Positions 43,477 to 52,828 of a DNA stretch of 64,000 nt are shown here, in pieces. A model generated the notes under the pieces. It ran no database searches. It was not told the origin of the DNA and was given only the letters and a program-made list of their open reading frames with translations. Origin of the DNA: an uncultured Sphingomonas sp. (GTDB taxonomy: Bacteria; Pseudomonadota; Alphaproteobacteria; Sphingomonadales; Sphingomonadaceae); assembly GCA_913776045.1 (NCBI GenBank), contig CAJYOI010000005.1:53127-117126 (forward strand), given 5' to 3'. A program made the position numbers and the translations under genes. The first letter of the stretch is position 1. Every line of letters starts with the position of its first letter.

Positions 43477-44775
43477 ATGGTTTCACTCTTTCCATCAGCA
43501 GCGGTGCTCCGTCAGAAGTATGCGGTGGTATCGGGGATGCGGGCCCAAGGGTTCGCGATCGGGTCGTTCGAAACCGGCCGCCCCACCCCGGGCGACCTGT
43601 TCCTGATCGCGGACGGCGAGACACCGCCGGTCGCCAGCCGCACGCTGGTGATGGGCGAGGGCGCACCGAAAGCGGTCCCCTTCCGTAACGGCAATCCCGC
43701 GCGCCTCAGCTTCGAATCGCACGACGCCGCGATCGGCGCCGGCTTTGCGACCGCCATGCTGCGCCCCAGCGCACCGGTCGCCGCCGATCCCGAGAGCCTG
43801 GCGCTGTACACGCTGGCCGAGCGAATCGCCGCCAGTGACATCACCGTCCTGATCAACGGCCCGACCGGCACCGGGAAGGAAGTGCTGGCCCGTGCCATTC
43901 ACACCGGGTCGCCGCGCGCAAACGGGCCGTTCATTGCAATCAATTGCGCTGCGCTCCCCGAGTCGATGCTGGAAGCAATGCTGTTCGGCCATGTGAAAGG
44001 CAGCTTCACCGGCGCGTCGTCGGGCGGCGACGGCTTCTTCCGCGCGGCCAACGGCGGCACGCTGCTGCTCGACGAAATCGCGGAGATGCCGCTTGGCCTT
44101 CAGGCCAAGCTGCTGCGCGCGCTGCAGGAACGCGAGGTCGTGCCGATCGGCGCGACGACGCCGGAGAAGATCGACGTCCGCGTCATCGCCTGCGCCAATC
44201 GCGACCTGCAGGCCGAAGTCGCCGCCGGCCGCTTCCGCGCCGACCTCTACTACCGCCTGTCGGTCTTCCCGCTGTCGACCCGTGCGCTTGCCGAGCGGCG
44301 CGGCGACATTCCCGCGCTCGCCGCGGCGATGATCGTGCGCCACGGCAACGACCGCGCCGAACTACCCTGGCTTGCTCCGGAAGCGCTCGACGTGCTGCTG
44401 TCGCACGACTGGCCGGGTAACGTCCGTGAGCTGGAGAACGTCATCCAGCGCGCGATGCTGCTGGCGCGCGGCGACCGGATCGAGCTGACCGACATCATCT
44501 TCGATCGGCCCACCCCGGCCGCGCCGATGATGATGACGCAGACGGTCAGTAACGACGACGAACCGCAGACGGGCGATCACAAGACGCTGGGCAAGGTCGT
44601 CCAGATGAGCGAATTCGCCGCGATCCGCGAAACGCTCGCCGCCTGCGGCGGCAACCGGATCGAAACCGCCAAACGTCTGGGCATTTCGGAGCGTACGCTG
44701 CGCTACCGCTTGGCCAAGGCGCGCGAGCAGGGCGAGCAGATCGCCGCCCCGCATAGCCGGAGTGCCGCACTGTGA
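43477..44775 (+). CDS. Sigma-54-type flagellar transcription regulator (FlbD/FleQ-like)
   Basis: A 432-residue AAA+ enhancer-binding protein heading the fli operon. The AAA+ domain has Walker A GPTGTGKE (128-135), the sigma-54 contact loop GSFTGA (175-180, the usual form is GAFTGA), Walker B GTLLLDE (194-200) and the sensor region NVRELENVIQRAMLL. A Fis-type helix-turn-helix ends the protein (ETAKRLGISERTLRYRLAKA). Residues 1-100 lack the phospho-acceptor pattern of receivers. Such proteins open sigma-54 promoters of class II flagellar genes. It overlaps fliE by four bases (GTGA). Confidence 0.92.
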   Translation: MVSLFPSAAVLRQKYAVVSGMRAQGFAIGSFETGRPTPGDLFLIADGETPPVASRTLVMGEGAPKAVPFRNGNPARLSFESHDAAIGAGFATAMLRPSAPVAADPESLALYTLAERIAASDITVLINGPTGTGKEVLARAIHTGSPRANGPFIAINCAALPESMLEAMLFGHVKGSFTGASSGGDGFFRAANGGTLLLDEIAEMPLGLQAKLLRALQEREVVPIGATTPEKIDVRVIACANRDLQAEVAAGRFRADLYYRLSVFPLSTRALAERRGDIPALAAAMIVRHGNDRAELPWLAPEALDVLLSHDWPGNVRELENVIQRAMLLARGDRIELTDIIFDRPTPAAPMMMTQTVSNDDEPQTGDHKTLGKVVQMSEFAAIRETLAACGGNRIETAKRLGISERTLRYRLAKAREQGEQIAAPHSRSAAL

Positions 44776-45140
44776 GCATCGGTCCCGTCGGCGGTGCCAT
44801 GGGCATCGACCGGGTCATGGCTCTCCGGAGCCAGATCCTCGAACGCAACCAGGCGCTGGCTCGTGCGGCCGACAGCGCCAACCCGTCCGCCGCGGCGGAC
44901 GTGTCGCAAGCCGCCAAGCCCAGCAGCTTCGCCGATACGATGAGCGACGCGCTGAAGAGCGTGAACAAGACCCAGGCGCAGGCGAGCGAGCTGAGCGCGC
45001 AATATGAACGCGGCGAAACGATCGACATCGCGAAAGTGATGCTCGCGCGTCAGCAGGCGTCCGTCGGCTTCGAAGCCACCCTTCAGGTCCGCAATAAGCT
45101 GTTGTCGGCTTACAAGGACATCATGAGCATGCCGGTGTAA
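44772..45140 (+). CDS. fliE: Flagellar hook-basal body adaptor FliE
   Basis: Joins the MS ring to the rod, in the periplasm after export. The 122-residue protein ends with the FliE helix motif MLARQQASVGFEATLQVRNK and LLSAYKDIMSMPV. The start is GTG at 44772, overlapping the regulator stop. fliF follows three bases later. Confidence 0.94.
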   Translation: MSIGPVGGAMGIDRVMALRSQILERNQALARAADSANPSAAADVSQAAKPSSFADTMSDALKSVNKTQAQASELSAQYERGETIDIAKVMLARQQASVGFEATLQVRNKLLSAYKDIMSMPV

Positions 45141-45143
45141 TCC

Positions 45144-46874
45144 ATGGCCACGCAACTCGTCCCCTCATCCGGCGCCGTTCCCACCGAACCGCGCTTTGCC
45201 AATCCGCTGAAGCAGGTCACCGGCTTCATGGGCCAGCCTGCGGTCAAGCGCAGCCTGCCGCTGATCTTTCTGGTCGGCCTGATCGCCGCCGCCGCACTCG
45301 CCTGGGCGACGCTGCGCACGCCGCCGCAAAAGGTGCTGTTCGGCGGCCTGGCCGATGCCGACAAGTCGGCGGTCGTCCAGGCGCTCGACACCGCCAACAT
45401 CGAAAACGGCGTCGACGGATCGGGCAACGTCACGGTTTCGGAAGAGGATTATCACAAGGCGCGCATGCTGCTGGCGGGCCAGGACCTGCCGAAGGCGGCG
45501 CCCGGCGGCTATGCGCTGCTCGACCAGTTGCCCATGGGCGTAAGCCGCGCGGTCGAGGGCGAACGCGTCAAGCAGGCGCGCGAGACCGAGATCGCCCGAT
45601 CGATCGAGGAGATCGACGTCGTCGCCGAAGCGCGCGTCCACCTCGCCACGCCCGAATCGACCGTGTTCGTGCGTGATCAGGCGGCTCCCACCGCCTCGGT
45701 CGTCGTCAAGCTGCAGCCCGGCCGCGTGCTGAGCGACGCGCAGGTCCGCTCGATCGTCAACCTCGTCGCCGCGTCGGTGCCGGGGATGAAGCCCGATGCG
45801 GTGACCATCGTCGACCAGATGGGCACTCTGCTCAGCAATTCGAGCGACGGCAACGGCACGGGCGAGGCGGACAAGCGCATCGCCATGCAGCGTCAGGTCG
45901 AGGAAAAGGTGAAGGCGCAGGTCGCGCAGCTGCTGACCCCGCTGGTCGGTGCCGGCAACTTCACCGCCGAGGTGCAGGCCGACATCAATTTCGATGAGAC
46001 GCAGGCGACGCGCGAAAGCTATGAGAAGCAGGGTACGCTACGGGCCGAGCAAGGCAGCTGGACCGGCAACCAGCCGAATGCAGGCCCTCCGGGCGGCATT
46101 CCGGGTGCGCTGAGCAACCAGGCGCCGGCCGCCTCGACGCTGACGACCCCAGCCAATGGCGCGACCCAGCCGCCGCCCAACGGCGCCCCCGCTACCGGCG
46201 CTACGCCCGCCGGCCCGGTGACCGATGCGATGAAGCAGTCCGACAGCTTCACCCGCAACTATGACCTCGGCCGTGAAGTCTCGGTCACCCGCAACGCGCC
46301 GGGCAGCGTCCGCCGCCTGTCAGTCGCCGTCCTGCTGCGCGATCCCGACAAAGGTCGCCGGACGCCTGCCGAAATCCAGCAGATCACCGGGCTCGTTCAG
46401 GCGGCGGTCGGCTACAATGCCCAGCGCCAGGACCAGGTGCAGGTCATCTCGAAGAAGTTCACCGGTTCGGCCACCGAAGGCGTCGAGGGGCCGGCCTGGT
46501 ACCAGGCGGAATGGGTGCCGATGGTGGCGCGCCACGCGACGGCGCTGGTCATCGCGCTGCTCGTACTGCTGCTGGGCGTCCGTCCGATCGCCAAGGCGCT
46601 GATGAAGAAGCGCGAGGATGCGACCGGCGATCCGGCCAAGCTCGCGTTCACCAACCCGAATGCCGATCCGGCCCTGCAGGGCGAGAATGGCGTCGATGGG
46701 GCCGAGGGCGCTGGGAAGGCCGCGATCGACGCACCGACGGTGTCGATCGAAATGCTCGACAACGCCCGCAACTATGACGAACGCGTGGGTCTCGTCCGCG
46801 GCTTCACCCGCGAAAACCCGACCCGCGCCGCGCTCGCCGTGCGTGACATGATCAAGACCGGAGCAGCGCAGTGA
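45144..46874 (+). CDS. fliF: Flagellar MS-ring protein FliF
   Basis: Forms the inner-membrane MS ring. The 576-residue protein has two membrane helices (about 33-53 and 462-480), the ring-building part (KVLFGGLADADKSAVVQALD, VAEARVHLATPESTVFVRDQ) and a Pro/Ala/Asn-rich stretch before the second helix (about 310-355). The C-terminus (MLDNARNYDERVGLVRGFTR) binds FliG. It overlaps fliG by four bases. Confidence 0.97.
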   Translation: MATQLVPSSGAVPTEPRFANPLKQVTGFMGQPAVKRSLPLIFLVGLIAAAALAWATLRTPPQKVLFGGLADADKSAVVQALDTANIENGVDGSGNVTVSEEDYHKARMLLAGQDLPKAAPGGYALLDQLPMGVSRAVEGERVKQARETEIARSIEEIDVVAEARVHLATPESTVFVRDQAAPTASVVVKLQPGRVLSDAQVRSIVNLVAASVPGMKPDAVTIVDQMGTLLSNSSDGNGTGEADKRIAMQRQVEEKVKAQVAQLLTPLVGAGNFTAEVQADINFDETQATRESYEKQGTLRAEQGSWTGNQPNAGPPGGIPGALSNQAPAASTLTTPANGATQPPPNGAPATGATPAGPVTDAMKQSDSFTRNYDLGREVSVTRNAPGSVRRLSVAVLLRDPDKGRRTPAEIQQITGLVQAAVGYNAQRQDQVQVISKKFTGSATEGVEGPAWYQAEWVPMVARHATALVIALLVLLLGVRPIAKALMKKREDATGDPAKLAFTNPNADPALQGENGVDGAEGAGKAAIDAPTVSIEMLDNARNYDERVGLVRGFTRENPTRAALAVRDMIKTGAAQ

Positions 46875-47890
46875 CCGAGATTCAGGGGGGCGGCCGCACC
46901 TACACCGGCGTCGAGCGCGCCGCGGTCCTGATGATGCTGGTGGGCGACGACGAAGCCGCCGCGATCCTGCAAAAGCTGGATCCGGAAGAAGTCCGCCAGC
47001 TCGGCAAGGCGATGTTCGCCGTCGCCGACGTGAGCGAAGCGGAGGTCGAGGACGTGCTCGACGATTTCGTCGGCCACGCCCGCCAGCGCACCGCGATCGG
47101 CTTCGATCCGCGCCCCAAGATCGAAGGCATGATGACCAAGGCGCTCGGCCCCGAAAAGGCCGACAGCGTGCTCGCCCGCATCACGCCGACCGAGGCCGCC
47201 TGTCAGATCGACCTGCTCGACTGGCTGGACGCGACCGAGATCGCGACGATGATCGAAACCGAACATCCCCAGGTCGCAGCGATCATCCTGGCCAATCTGG
47301 AATCCTCGGTGGCGGCCAAGGTGCTCGAAATCCTGCCCGAGCATGTCCAGCCGGAGATTTTGCACCGCGTCGCCAAGCTGGGGCCGATCACGCCCGAGGC
47401 GGTCGACACGCTGAATGCGATGCTGTCGAATCGCGCCGGCCGCAGCGGGGCCAGCTCGGCCGCGCTCCAGCTCGGCGGCACGAAGGAGGCGGCGAAGATC
47501 ATGCAGTCGGCGCGCAAGGCGACCGAGAATCGGGTGATGCCCAAGCTGCACAAGATCGACAAGGACGTCGCCCGTGCGATCGAGGAGGCGATGTTCGTCT
47601 TCGACAACCTGCTCGACCTCGACGACAAAAGTCTCGGTACGCTTATCCGCAACGTCGATACCGACAACCTCGTCCGCTCGCTCAAGGGCGTCGAGGAGCC
47701 GGTGCGCGAACGCTTCCTGGGCTGCATGTCCAGCCGCGCGGCCGACGGCATCCGCGACGAAATGGAATCGCGCGGGCCGATGCGCCTCAGCGAAGTGCTC
47801 GACGCGCAGAAGGCGGTCATCGCCGTCGCGCGGGCGCTTGCGAAGGACGGGACGATCATGATGGGCGGCGGCGACGACGACTATGTCTGA
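46871..47890 (+). CDS. fliG: Flagellar motor switch protein FliG
   Basis: Rotor protein that interacts with the stator and sets direction. The 339-residue protein shows the N-terminal FliF-binding part (ERAAVLMMLVGDDEAAAILQ), the middle EHPQVAAIILANLESSVAAK and a C-terminal domain with VRERFLGCMSSRAADGIRDE carrying the charged torque residues. The start is GTG 46871. It is followed by fliH 54 bases later. Confidence 0.97.
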   Translation: MTEIQGGGRTYTGVERAAVLMMLVGDDEAAAILQKLDPEEVRQLGKAMFAVADVSEAEVEDVLDDFVGHARQRTAIGFDPRPKIEGMMTKALGPEKADSVLARITPTEAACQIDLLDWLDATEIATMIETEHPQVAAIILANLESSVAAKVLEILPEHVQPEILHRVAKLGPITPEAVDTLNAMLSNRAGRSGASSAALQLGGTKEAAKIMQSARKATENRVMPKLHKIDKDVARAIEEAMFVFDNLLDLDDKSLGTLIRNVDTDNLVRSLKGVEEPVRERFLGCMSSRAADGIRDEMESRGPMRLSEVLDAQKAVIAVARALAKDGTIMMGGGDDDYV

Positions 47891-47944
47891 CGTCCCGCGG
47901 TTCGCCCTCGCCACCCACTCTGACGCCGAAGGTTACGACGCCGC

Positions 47945-48691
47945 ATGACCGACTTTCACGCCGGTTTCGTCAGCCGCCACGATGCGGCGGCCGCCGCGCT
48001 CAGCGCCGCCTTTGCGGTACCGAACGGGTTCGAGCCGCGCGACCTGACCGGTAAGCCTCCAGCATCGGGATCGGGGCCGAAACCGAAGAGCTTCTCCCCG
48101 CAGAGCGACGGCGGGCCGCGTCACTTCACGCCGTTCGACCCCGACACCAGGCAGAACGAGGGCTGGGATCCCAGCGCCCCGGACGCCGCATCGTTCGGCG
48201 ACGGGTTCGTCGATGTCGCATCGGTTCGCATGGCGGCGCATGCCGAAGGCTTTGCCGCCGGGCTGGCGCAGGGGGCCGCCGACGCCGGCCGTGACCGCGC
48301 GTTCGTCGAATCGCTGGGCACGGCACTCGGCCGAGGCGCGGCCTTCGATCGCGAGCGGTTGGCGCGCCAGTTGCGCCAGACCGTCCTTCTGCTCGTGTCG
48401 CGCCTGGTCGGCGACGTCGGCGTGTCGGGAGAATTGCTGGCAAGCCGGATCGAATCGGCGGTCGACGCTCTGGCCGATTCGGCGGAAAGCGCCTTGCTGC
48501 GCCTCAACCCCGCCGACGTCACGCTGGTCGAGGGGCGCCTGCCCGCGACGCTCTTCCCGGTCGGTGACCCCAACGTCGTGCGCGGCAGCTTCGTGCTCGA
48601 AAGCGCCTCGACCATCGTCGAGGACGGCCCCGACCGCTGGCTCGAACAATTGACAACCGCCATCGACCGGGTCGCCCCACCGACATGCTGA
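47945..48691 (+). CDS. fliH: Flagellar export ATPase regulator FliH
   Basis: Cytoplasmic stator-like partner of FliI. The 248-residue protein has a disordered Pro/Ser-rich start (1-85), a small helical stretch (MAAHAEGFAAGLAQGAADAG) and the conserved C-terminal domain (LARQLRQTVLLLVSRLVGDV, LNPADVTLVEG). Sequence conservation is low, as usual for FliH; the call rests on its place between fliG and fliI. It overlaps fliI by seven bases. Confidence 0.85.
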   Translation: MTDFHAGFVSRHDAAAAALSAAFAVPNGFEPRDLTGKPPASGSGPKPKSFSPQSDGGPRHFTPFDPDTRQNEGWDPSAPDAASFGDGFVDVASVRMAAHAEGFAAGLAQGAADAGRDRAFVESLGTALGRGAAFDRERLARQLRQTVLLLVSRLVGDVGVSGELLASRIESAVDALADSAESALLRLNPADVTLVEGRLPATLFPVGDPNVVRGSFVLESASTIVEDGPDRWLEQLTTAIDRVAPPTC

Positions 48692-50013
48692 ACGATTTCG
48701 CCGACCGCTACCTCGACGCCTTGGGCGCGAGCGACTTTACGCCGCGTCCGTCGATCGCCGGGCGCCTCGCCTCCTATGACGGGCTGCTGATGGAAGCGAT
48801 CGGGCTGTCGCTGCCGGTCGGCACGATCTGCGCGATCGGCAGCGGCGAAAGCGCAGTCGAGGCCGAAGTGATCGGCTTCCGCGCCGGCCGCACGATCATG
48901 ATGAACCTGGGCGGTCCGGCCGCCCTTCTGCCCAACGCCCCCGTCCGCCCGGTCGGTCCCCCGGGGGAGGCCGAGGTGGGTAGCGCGATGCTCGGCCGCG
49001 TGGTCGACGGGTCGGGCAAGCCGATCGACGGCAAGGGGCCGATCCGCGGCGCCACCCGCTGGCCGCTTGCGGGCAAGCTTCAGTCCCCGCTCGACCGCGG
49101 CCGCGTGCTCGAACCGATGGACGTCGGCGTCCGCGCGATCAACGGCCTGCTGACGATCGGCCAGGGTCAGCGGGTCGGCATCATGGCCGGGTCGGGCGTC
49201 GGCAAGTCGGTGCTGCTCGGCATGATGGTCCGCGCGGCAAAGGCCGACGTCGTTGTCGTCGGGCTGATCGGCGAACGCTCCAGAGAAGTCGCCGACTTTC
49301 TGGAAACCAAGATTCACGGCGAGGCGCGCGCGCGCTCGGTCGTCGTCGCGGTGCCGGCCAACCATTCGCCGGTGCTGCGCATCCGCGGCGCGCTGCGCGC
49401 CACCGCCATTGCCGAGGCGTTTCGCGCCGAGGGCAAGCGCGTGCTGCTCATCATGGATTCGCTGACCCGCGTCGCGCACGCCGGCCGCGAGATCGGCCTG
49501 GCGCTGGGCGAACCCGCCTCCGCGCGCGGCTATCCACCGTCCGCCATCGCGATGCTGCCCAATCTGATCGAGCGCGCGGGCACCTGCGCCATTTCAGGCG
49601 GGTCGATCACCGCGATCTACACCGTGCTGGCCGATGGCGACGACGGCAACGATCCGGTCGTCGATTCGGCACGCTCGATCCTCGACGGGCACATCGTGCT
49701 CAACCGGGCGCTCGCTGAGCGCGGCGTCTATCCCGCGATCGACGTCGGCCCGTCGGTCAGCCGCGTCATGACCGACATCACGTCAAAGCCGCACCAGCAC
49801 GCCGCGCGCGTACTGCGCCGGCATCTGGCGACCTACGAAGAGAATCGCGACCTGGTGCTGATGGGCGCCTATCGCGCCGGCGCGGACCCTGCGATCGACG
49901 CAGCCATCGCCTATCACCCCGCGGTCATGGACTATGTCCGCCAGGATTACGACGCGGTCGTACCGCTCGACGATGCGGTGATGGAACTGACCGGCGTGTT
50001 CGGCGATGGCTGA
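48685..50013 (+). CDS. fliI: Flagellar export ATPase FliI
   Basis: Hexameric ATPase of the flagellar type III export apparatus, related to F1-beta. The 442-residue protein has Walker A GSGVGKS (169-175), Walker B LLIMDSLTRVAHAGREIG and YPPSAIAMLPNLIERAG. It overlaps both fliH and fliJ, so the three are co-translated. Confidence 0.97.
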   Translation: MLNDFADRYLDALGASDFTPRPSIAGRLASYDGLLMEAIGLSLPVGTICAIGSGESAVEAEVIGFRAGRTIMMNLGGPAALLPNAPVRPVGPPGEAEVGSAMLGRVVDGSGKPIDGKGPIRGATRWPLAGKLQSPLDRGRVLEPMDVGVRAINGLLTIGQGQRVGIMAGSGVGKSVLLGMMVRAAKADVVVVGLIGERSREVADFLETKIHGEARARSVVVAVPANHSPVLRIRGALRATAIAEAFRAEGKRVLLIMDSLTRVAHAGREIGLALGEPASARGYPPSAIAMLPNLIERAGTCAISGGSITAIYTVLADGDDGNDPVVDSARSILDGHIVLNRALAERGVYPAIDVGPSVSRVMTDITSKPHQHAARVLRRHLATYEENRDLVLMGAYRAGADPAIDAAIAYHPAVMDYVRQDYDAVVPLDDAVMELTGVFGDG

Positions 50014-50434
50014 CAAGCACACGCAGAAGCTCAACCGCCTGCTGCGCGTCCGCACGCTGCAGCTCAACCTGACGCGCGCGGGCGAATCGACGGCCAACGC
50101 CAAGCTGGACAGCGAAACCGAGCTGACACACCGCATCCAGCGGCTGGTCGACAATGTCGCCCCGCGCCCGAGCGCCGGCGGGTTCGCCGCCGATCTGGCC
50201 GCCGCCGCCTATTATCGCGACCGCCTGCACGCCTCCGCCGTCGCTGCCGAGACGCGCCGCGCTATGGCTGAAGCCGGTCTGGAGCGCGCCCGCGAAGCGA
50301 CCCGCGAAGCCCGCCGCGACCAGTCGGCGATCGAAAAGCTGATCGTCCGCGCCGAGGCGCAGGCCGTGCGCAAGGAACTGCGCGCGATGGAAGACGCGCC
50401 GCACTTCAAGAAAAATCGGCACGCTTCTTGCTGA
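50006..50434 (+). CDS. fliJ: FliJ-like flagellar export protein
   Basis: A 142-residue, almost fully helical and charged protein with coiled-coil heptads (RLLRVRTLQLNLTRAGEST, ERAREATREARRDQSAIEKL). FliJ proteins link FliI to FlhA and are weakly conserved; the position after fliI and the coiled-coil character support the call. It overlaps fliI by eight bases and ends 37 bases before fliK. Confidence 0.8.
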   Translation: MADKHTQKLNRLLRVRTLQLNLTRAGESTANAKLDSETELTHRIQRLVDNVAPRPSAGGFAADLAAAAYYRDRLHASAVAAETRRAMAEAGLERAREATREARRDQSAIEKLIVRAEAQAVRKELRAMEDAPHFKKNRHASC

Positions 50435-50471
50435 GTGCCCCGCGACGTCTCGTCTCAGGATCGCTCACGCA

Positions 50472-52811
50472 ATGCTTCAACCGACCACCCTATCGCTGAC
50501 ACCGCTGCTGAGCCCCGCCCGCGCGGGTGGTTCGCCGATGACGACGACCAGCGATTTCGCGCTGGCGCTGGCGGATCTGGCGGGCGGCATAGGCGCAACG
50601 ACGCCACCGGTTGCCTCCGCCGCACCCTTGATCGACATTACGACCGTCCGGCCGGAACTTGCCGCTTCCGGCAACGCCTTGCCGGCCGATATCGCGGCGC
50701 TGGTCGGGGAGATGCCCGTAACGCCGATCGTGATGCCTGTCCCTACCCGGGAGACGCAGACGCCTGCCGCCCAGCCCAATATGCCTGTCGCGGCTTTGAT
50801 TGCGACAGCGATTGCCGACGATGTCGTCGCCCCCATCCCAATCGCCCTTACGATGCTGCCGTCGGTTCGACCGGACCCGGCTTCGGCCCCGGAAGCCACC
50901 ATCACAACCTCCGTCGCTGCGACGAGGCTGACACTGTCACCAGCGCTGAGGAATGTGCTTGCTCCGGTTGCGACAGCAACCTTGCCCGTTGCCGACGCCA
51001 CGATGGTGGCGGGTGCGAAGGCAACGCCTTCGGCTGCCGTCACGCCAGTCGCAATCCCGGTGGAAACTGCTGAAACCACGGGCGCCCCCGCCCCTACCGC
51101 CGACGTCGCAACCACGCCTCCTGTTGCTGCGAAGCCGCGCGGACGACGTACGCCATCGGCGACGATCGAAGCTGCAACTCTGCCCGAGAGCCGGCAAAGC
51201 TCCGCCGCGCTCTCGATCGACACGACCCCGGCGGAGGCGCAGTCCGACATGACCGATGCGTCGCCACGTAAGCGAAAGGATGCCAAGCCGGTCGTCGCGA
51301 CCGACGGCGTGGCCGTTGCTCCGACGACGATCGCGCAGCCACCGGTCGCGATCGCACCCGTTGCGTCGCTTACCCCGACGGCACCGGCTGCCATCGAAGC
51401 GGTGTTCGTCGACTCGGCCGCGTCGGCATCCTTCACGCCACCCGCGCCCATCGCACCACAGCCGGTCGCGGACGATACGATAGCGCAGGTTGCAACCCCG
51501 ACACCACGCGTCCTGTCGATGCCTTCCGCGTCGCAATCGAGCGACACGACAGCGGTTGCCCGCCCATCGGCATCCGTCACCTTTAACGTCGGACCGACGC
51601 TGACCGTAAGCCTGGTCTCGCACGAGCAGCGTGCATCGTCCGTGCGTCCCGACGCAACACAGCCGAGCTCAACAGCGAATGCCGAAGAGGCGACCGAACA
51701 GACACCGGCGGTGACAGCGGAGCCGGTGCCGCGCGCGGTGCCATCATCGGCGCTGCCGCAATCGATGGTCGCGGCAGCAGTCCTGAGGCCGACGACGATC
51801 ACGCAGCCCGTCGCTTCGCCGATGTCCCCGCGTCCTGTCGCGCTCGCACCTATCCCGGGGGGGGCGACGCCGCGCGCAGCAAGCCCGGTCGAAGGGTTCG
51901 TCGTGCCGAGCGCGTTCGCCGAGCGACTGGTGGGGGTGAGCGAAACGCCGGTCGTCCAGTCGGCGGCACCCGAACCCGCTACGATTGTGGCACGCGTCGA
52001 CACGCAGCCTGCGCCCCTTACGACCGGTCTACACCTTACGCCGGGTGCGTCGGTAGCCCAGCCCGCGTCCGCACCGCGAGTCGCCGATCAACCCGCACCG
52101 GTGATCGACAGCTTCGTCGAGGCCGCCCGGCCGGTCGCGCGGGTCGACGTCCCGACCGTTCCGCTCGCCGCCACGCCGACTTCGCCGCAGCGCGCCGAGG
52201 TGCTGCCGGCCGCGCAGATGTTCGCACAGGCGATGTTCTCCGCGCCGGCAGCTCCGGTCGAAGATGCAGACACCGCGTCCGATGCGCTGCCGGTGTCGAT
52301 GCTCGGCACTGCCGGCCAGGCCACCGCGACCGGCCCCGCGCCGATCGCAGTCCCGGCCAGCGCGGCAGCCGACCGCAACACGCTCGACATGTCGCGTGGC
52401 GAATGGATGATGTCGATGATCGATAAGATCGAGACGCTGCGCGACGAATCGGGCGCGGTCGGCGAGACGCGGCTGTCGCTGTCGCCCGATGCTCTCGGGA
52501 ATGTCGACGTCTCCGTCCGCCGCGACGATTCGGGCCAGTATCAGGTCCGCATCAGCGCCGACACGGCGCAGGCCCGCACGATGCTGGCCGATGCAGCACC
52601 GCGGCTGAACGACATGGCCGAGGCCCGCGGGCTGAAGTTGTCGCACGCCGGCGTCGAGACGGGCACCGGCACCGGCACAAACCCGGGCTTTGCCGATTCG
52701 AATCGTCGCGAGGCCCAACAGTCGGCGCCGACCGCGCGTCGCCCGGCCTCCGCTACCACCGATTCGGGCGCGAGCGGCAACCCGACCAACCAATACACGC
52801 GAATCGCCTGA
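50472..52811 (+). CDS. fliK: Flagellar hook-length control protein FliK, extended Ala/Thr/Pro-rich form
   Basis: Secreted ruler that sets hook length and switches export specificity. Only the C-terminal part (about 640-740: GETRLSLSPDALGNVDVSVR, RTMLADAAPRLNDMAEARGL) is the conserved Flg_hook domain. The first 600 residues are low-complexity, rich in Ala, Thr, Pro, Val and almost free of Cys and aromatic residues, which fits an extended secreted rod. At 779 residues it is longer than E. coli FliK (about 375). It ends 17 bases before fliL. Confidence 0.9.
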   Translation: MLQPTTLSLTPLLSPARAGGSPMTTTSDFALALADLAGGIGATTPPVASAAPLIDITTVRPELAASGNALPADIAALVGEMPVTPIVMPVPTRETQTPAAQPNMPVAALIATAIADDVVAPIPIALTMLPSVRPDPASAPEATITTSVAATRLTLSPALRNVLAPVATATLPVADATMVAGAKATPSAAVTPVAIPVETAETTGAPAPTADVATTPPVAAKPRGRRTPSATIEAATLPESRQSSAALSIDTTPAEAQSDMTDASPRKRKDAKPVVATDGVAVAPTTIAQPPVAIAPVASLTPTAPAAIEAVFVDSAASASFTPPAPIAPQPVADDTIAQVATPTPRVLSMPSASQSSDTTAVARPSASVTFNVGPTLTVSLVSHEQRASSVRPDATQPSSTANAEEATEQTPAVTAEPVPRAVPSSALPQSMVAAAVLRPTTITQPVASPMSPRPVALAPIPGGATPRAASPVEGFVVPSAFAERLVGVSETPVVQSAAPEPATIVARVDTQPAPLTTGLHLTPGASVAQPASAPRVADQPAPVIDSFVEAARPVARVDVPTVPLAATPTSPQRAEVLPAAQMFAQAMFSAPAAPVEDADTASDALPVSMLGTAGQATATGPAPIAVPASAAADRNTLDMSRGEWMMSMIDKIETLRDESGAVGETRLSLSPDALGNVDVSVRRDDSGQYQVRISADTAQARTMLADAAPRLNDMAEARGLKLSHAGVETGTGTGTNPGFADSNRREAQQSAPTARRPASATTDSGASGNPTNQYTRIA

Positions 52812-52828
52812 AACAGGGGAAGTGAATC

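Noticed and set aside
51000-52400. Tandem repeat array in fliK
   Set aside because: The composition is biased, but I could not find a constant period or repeated unit.
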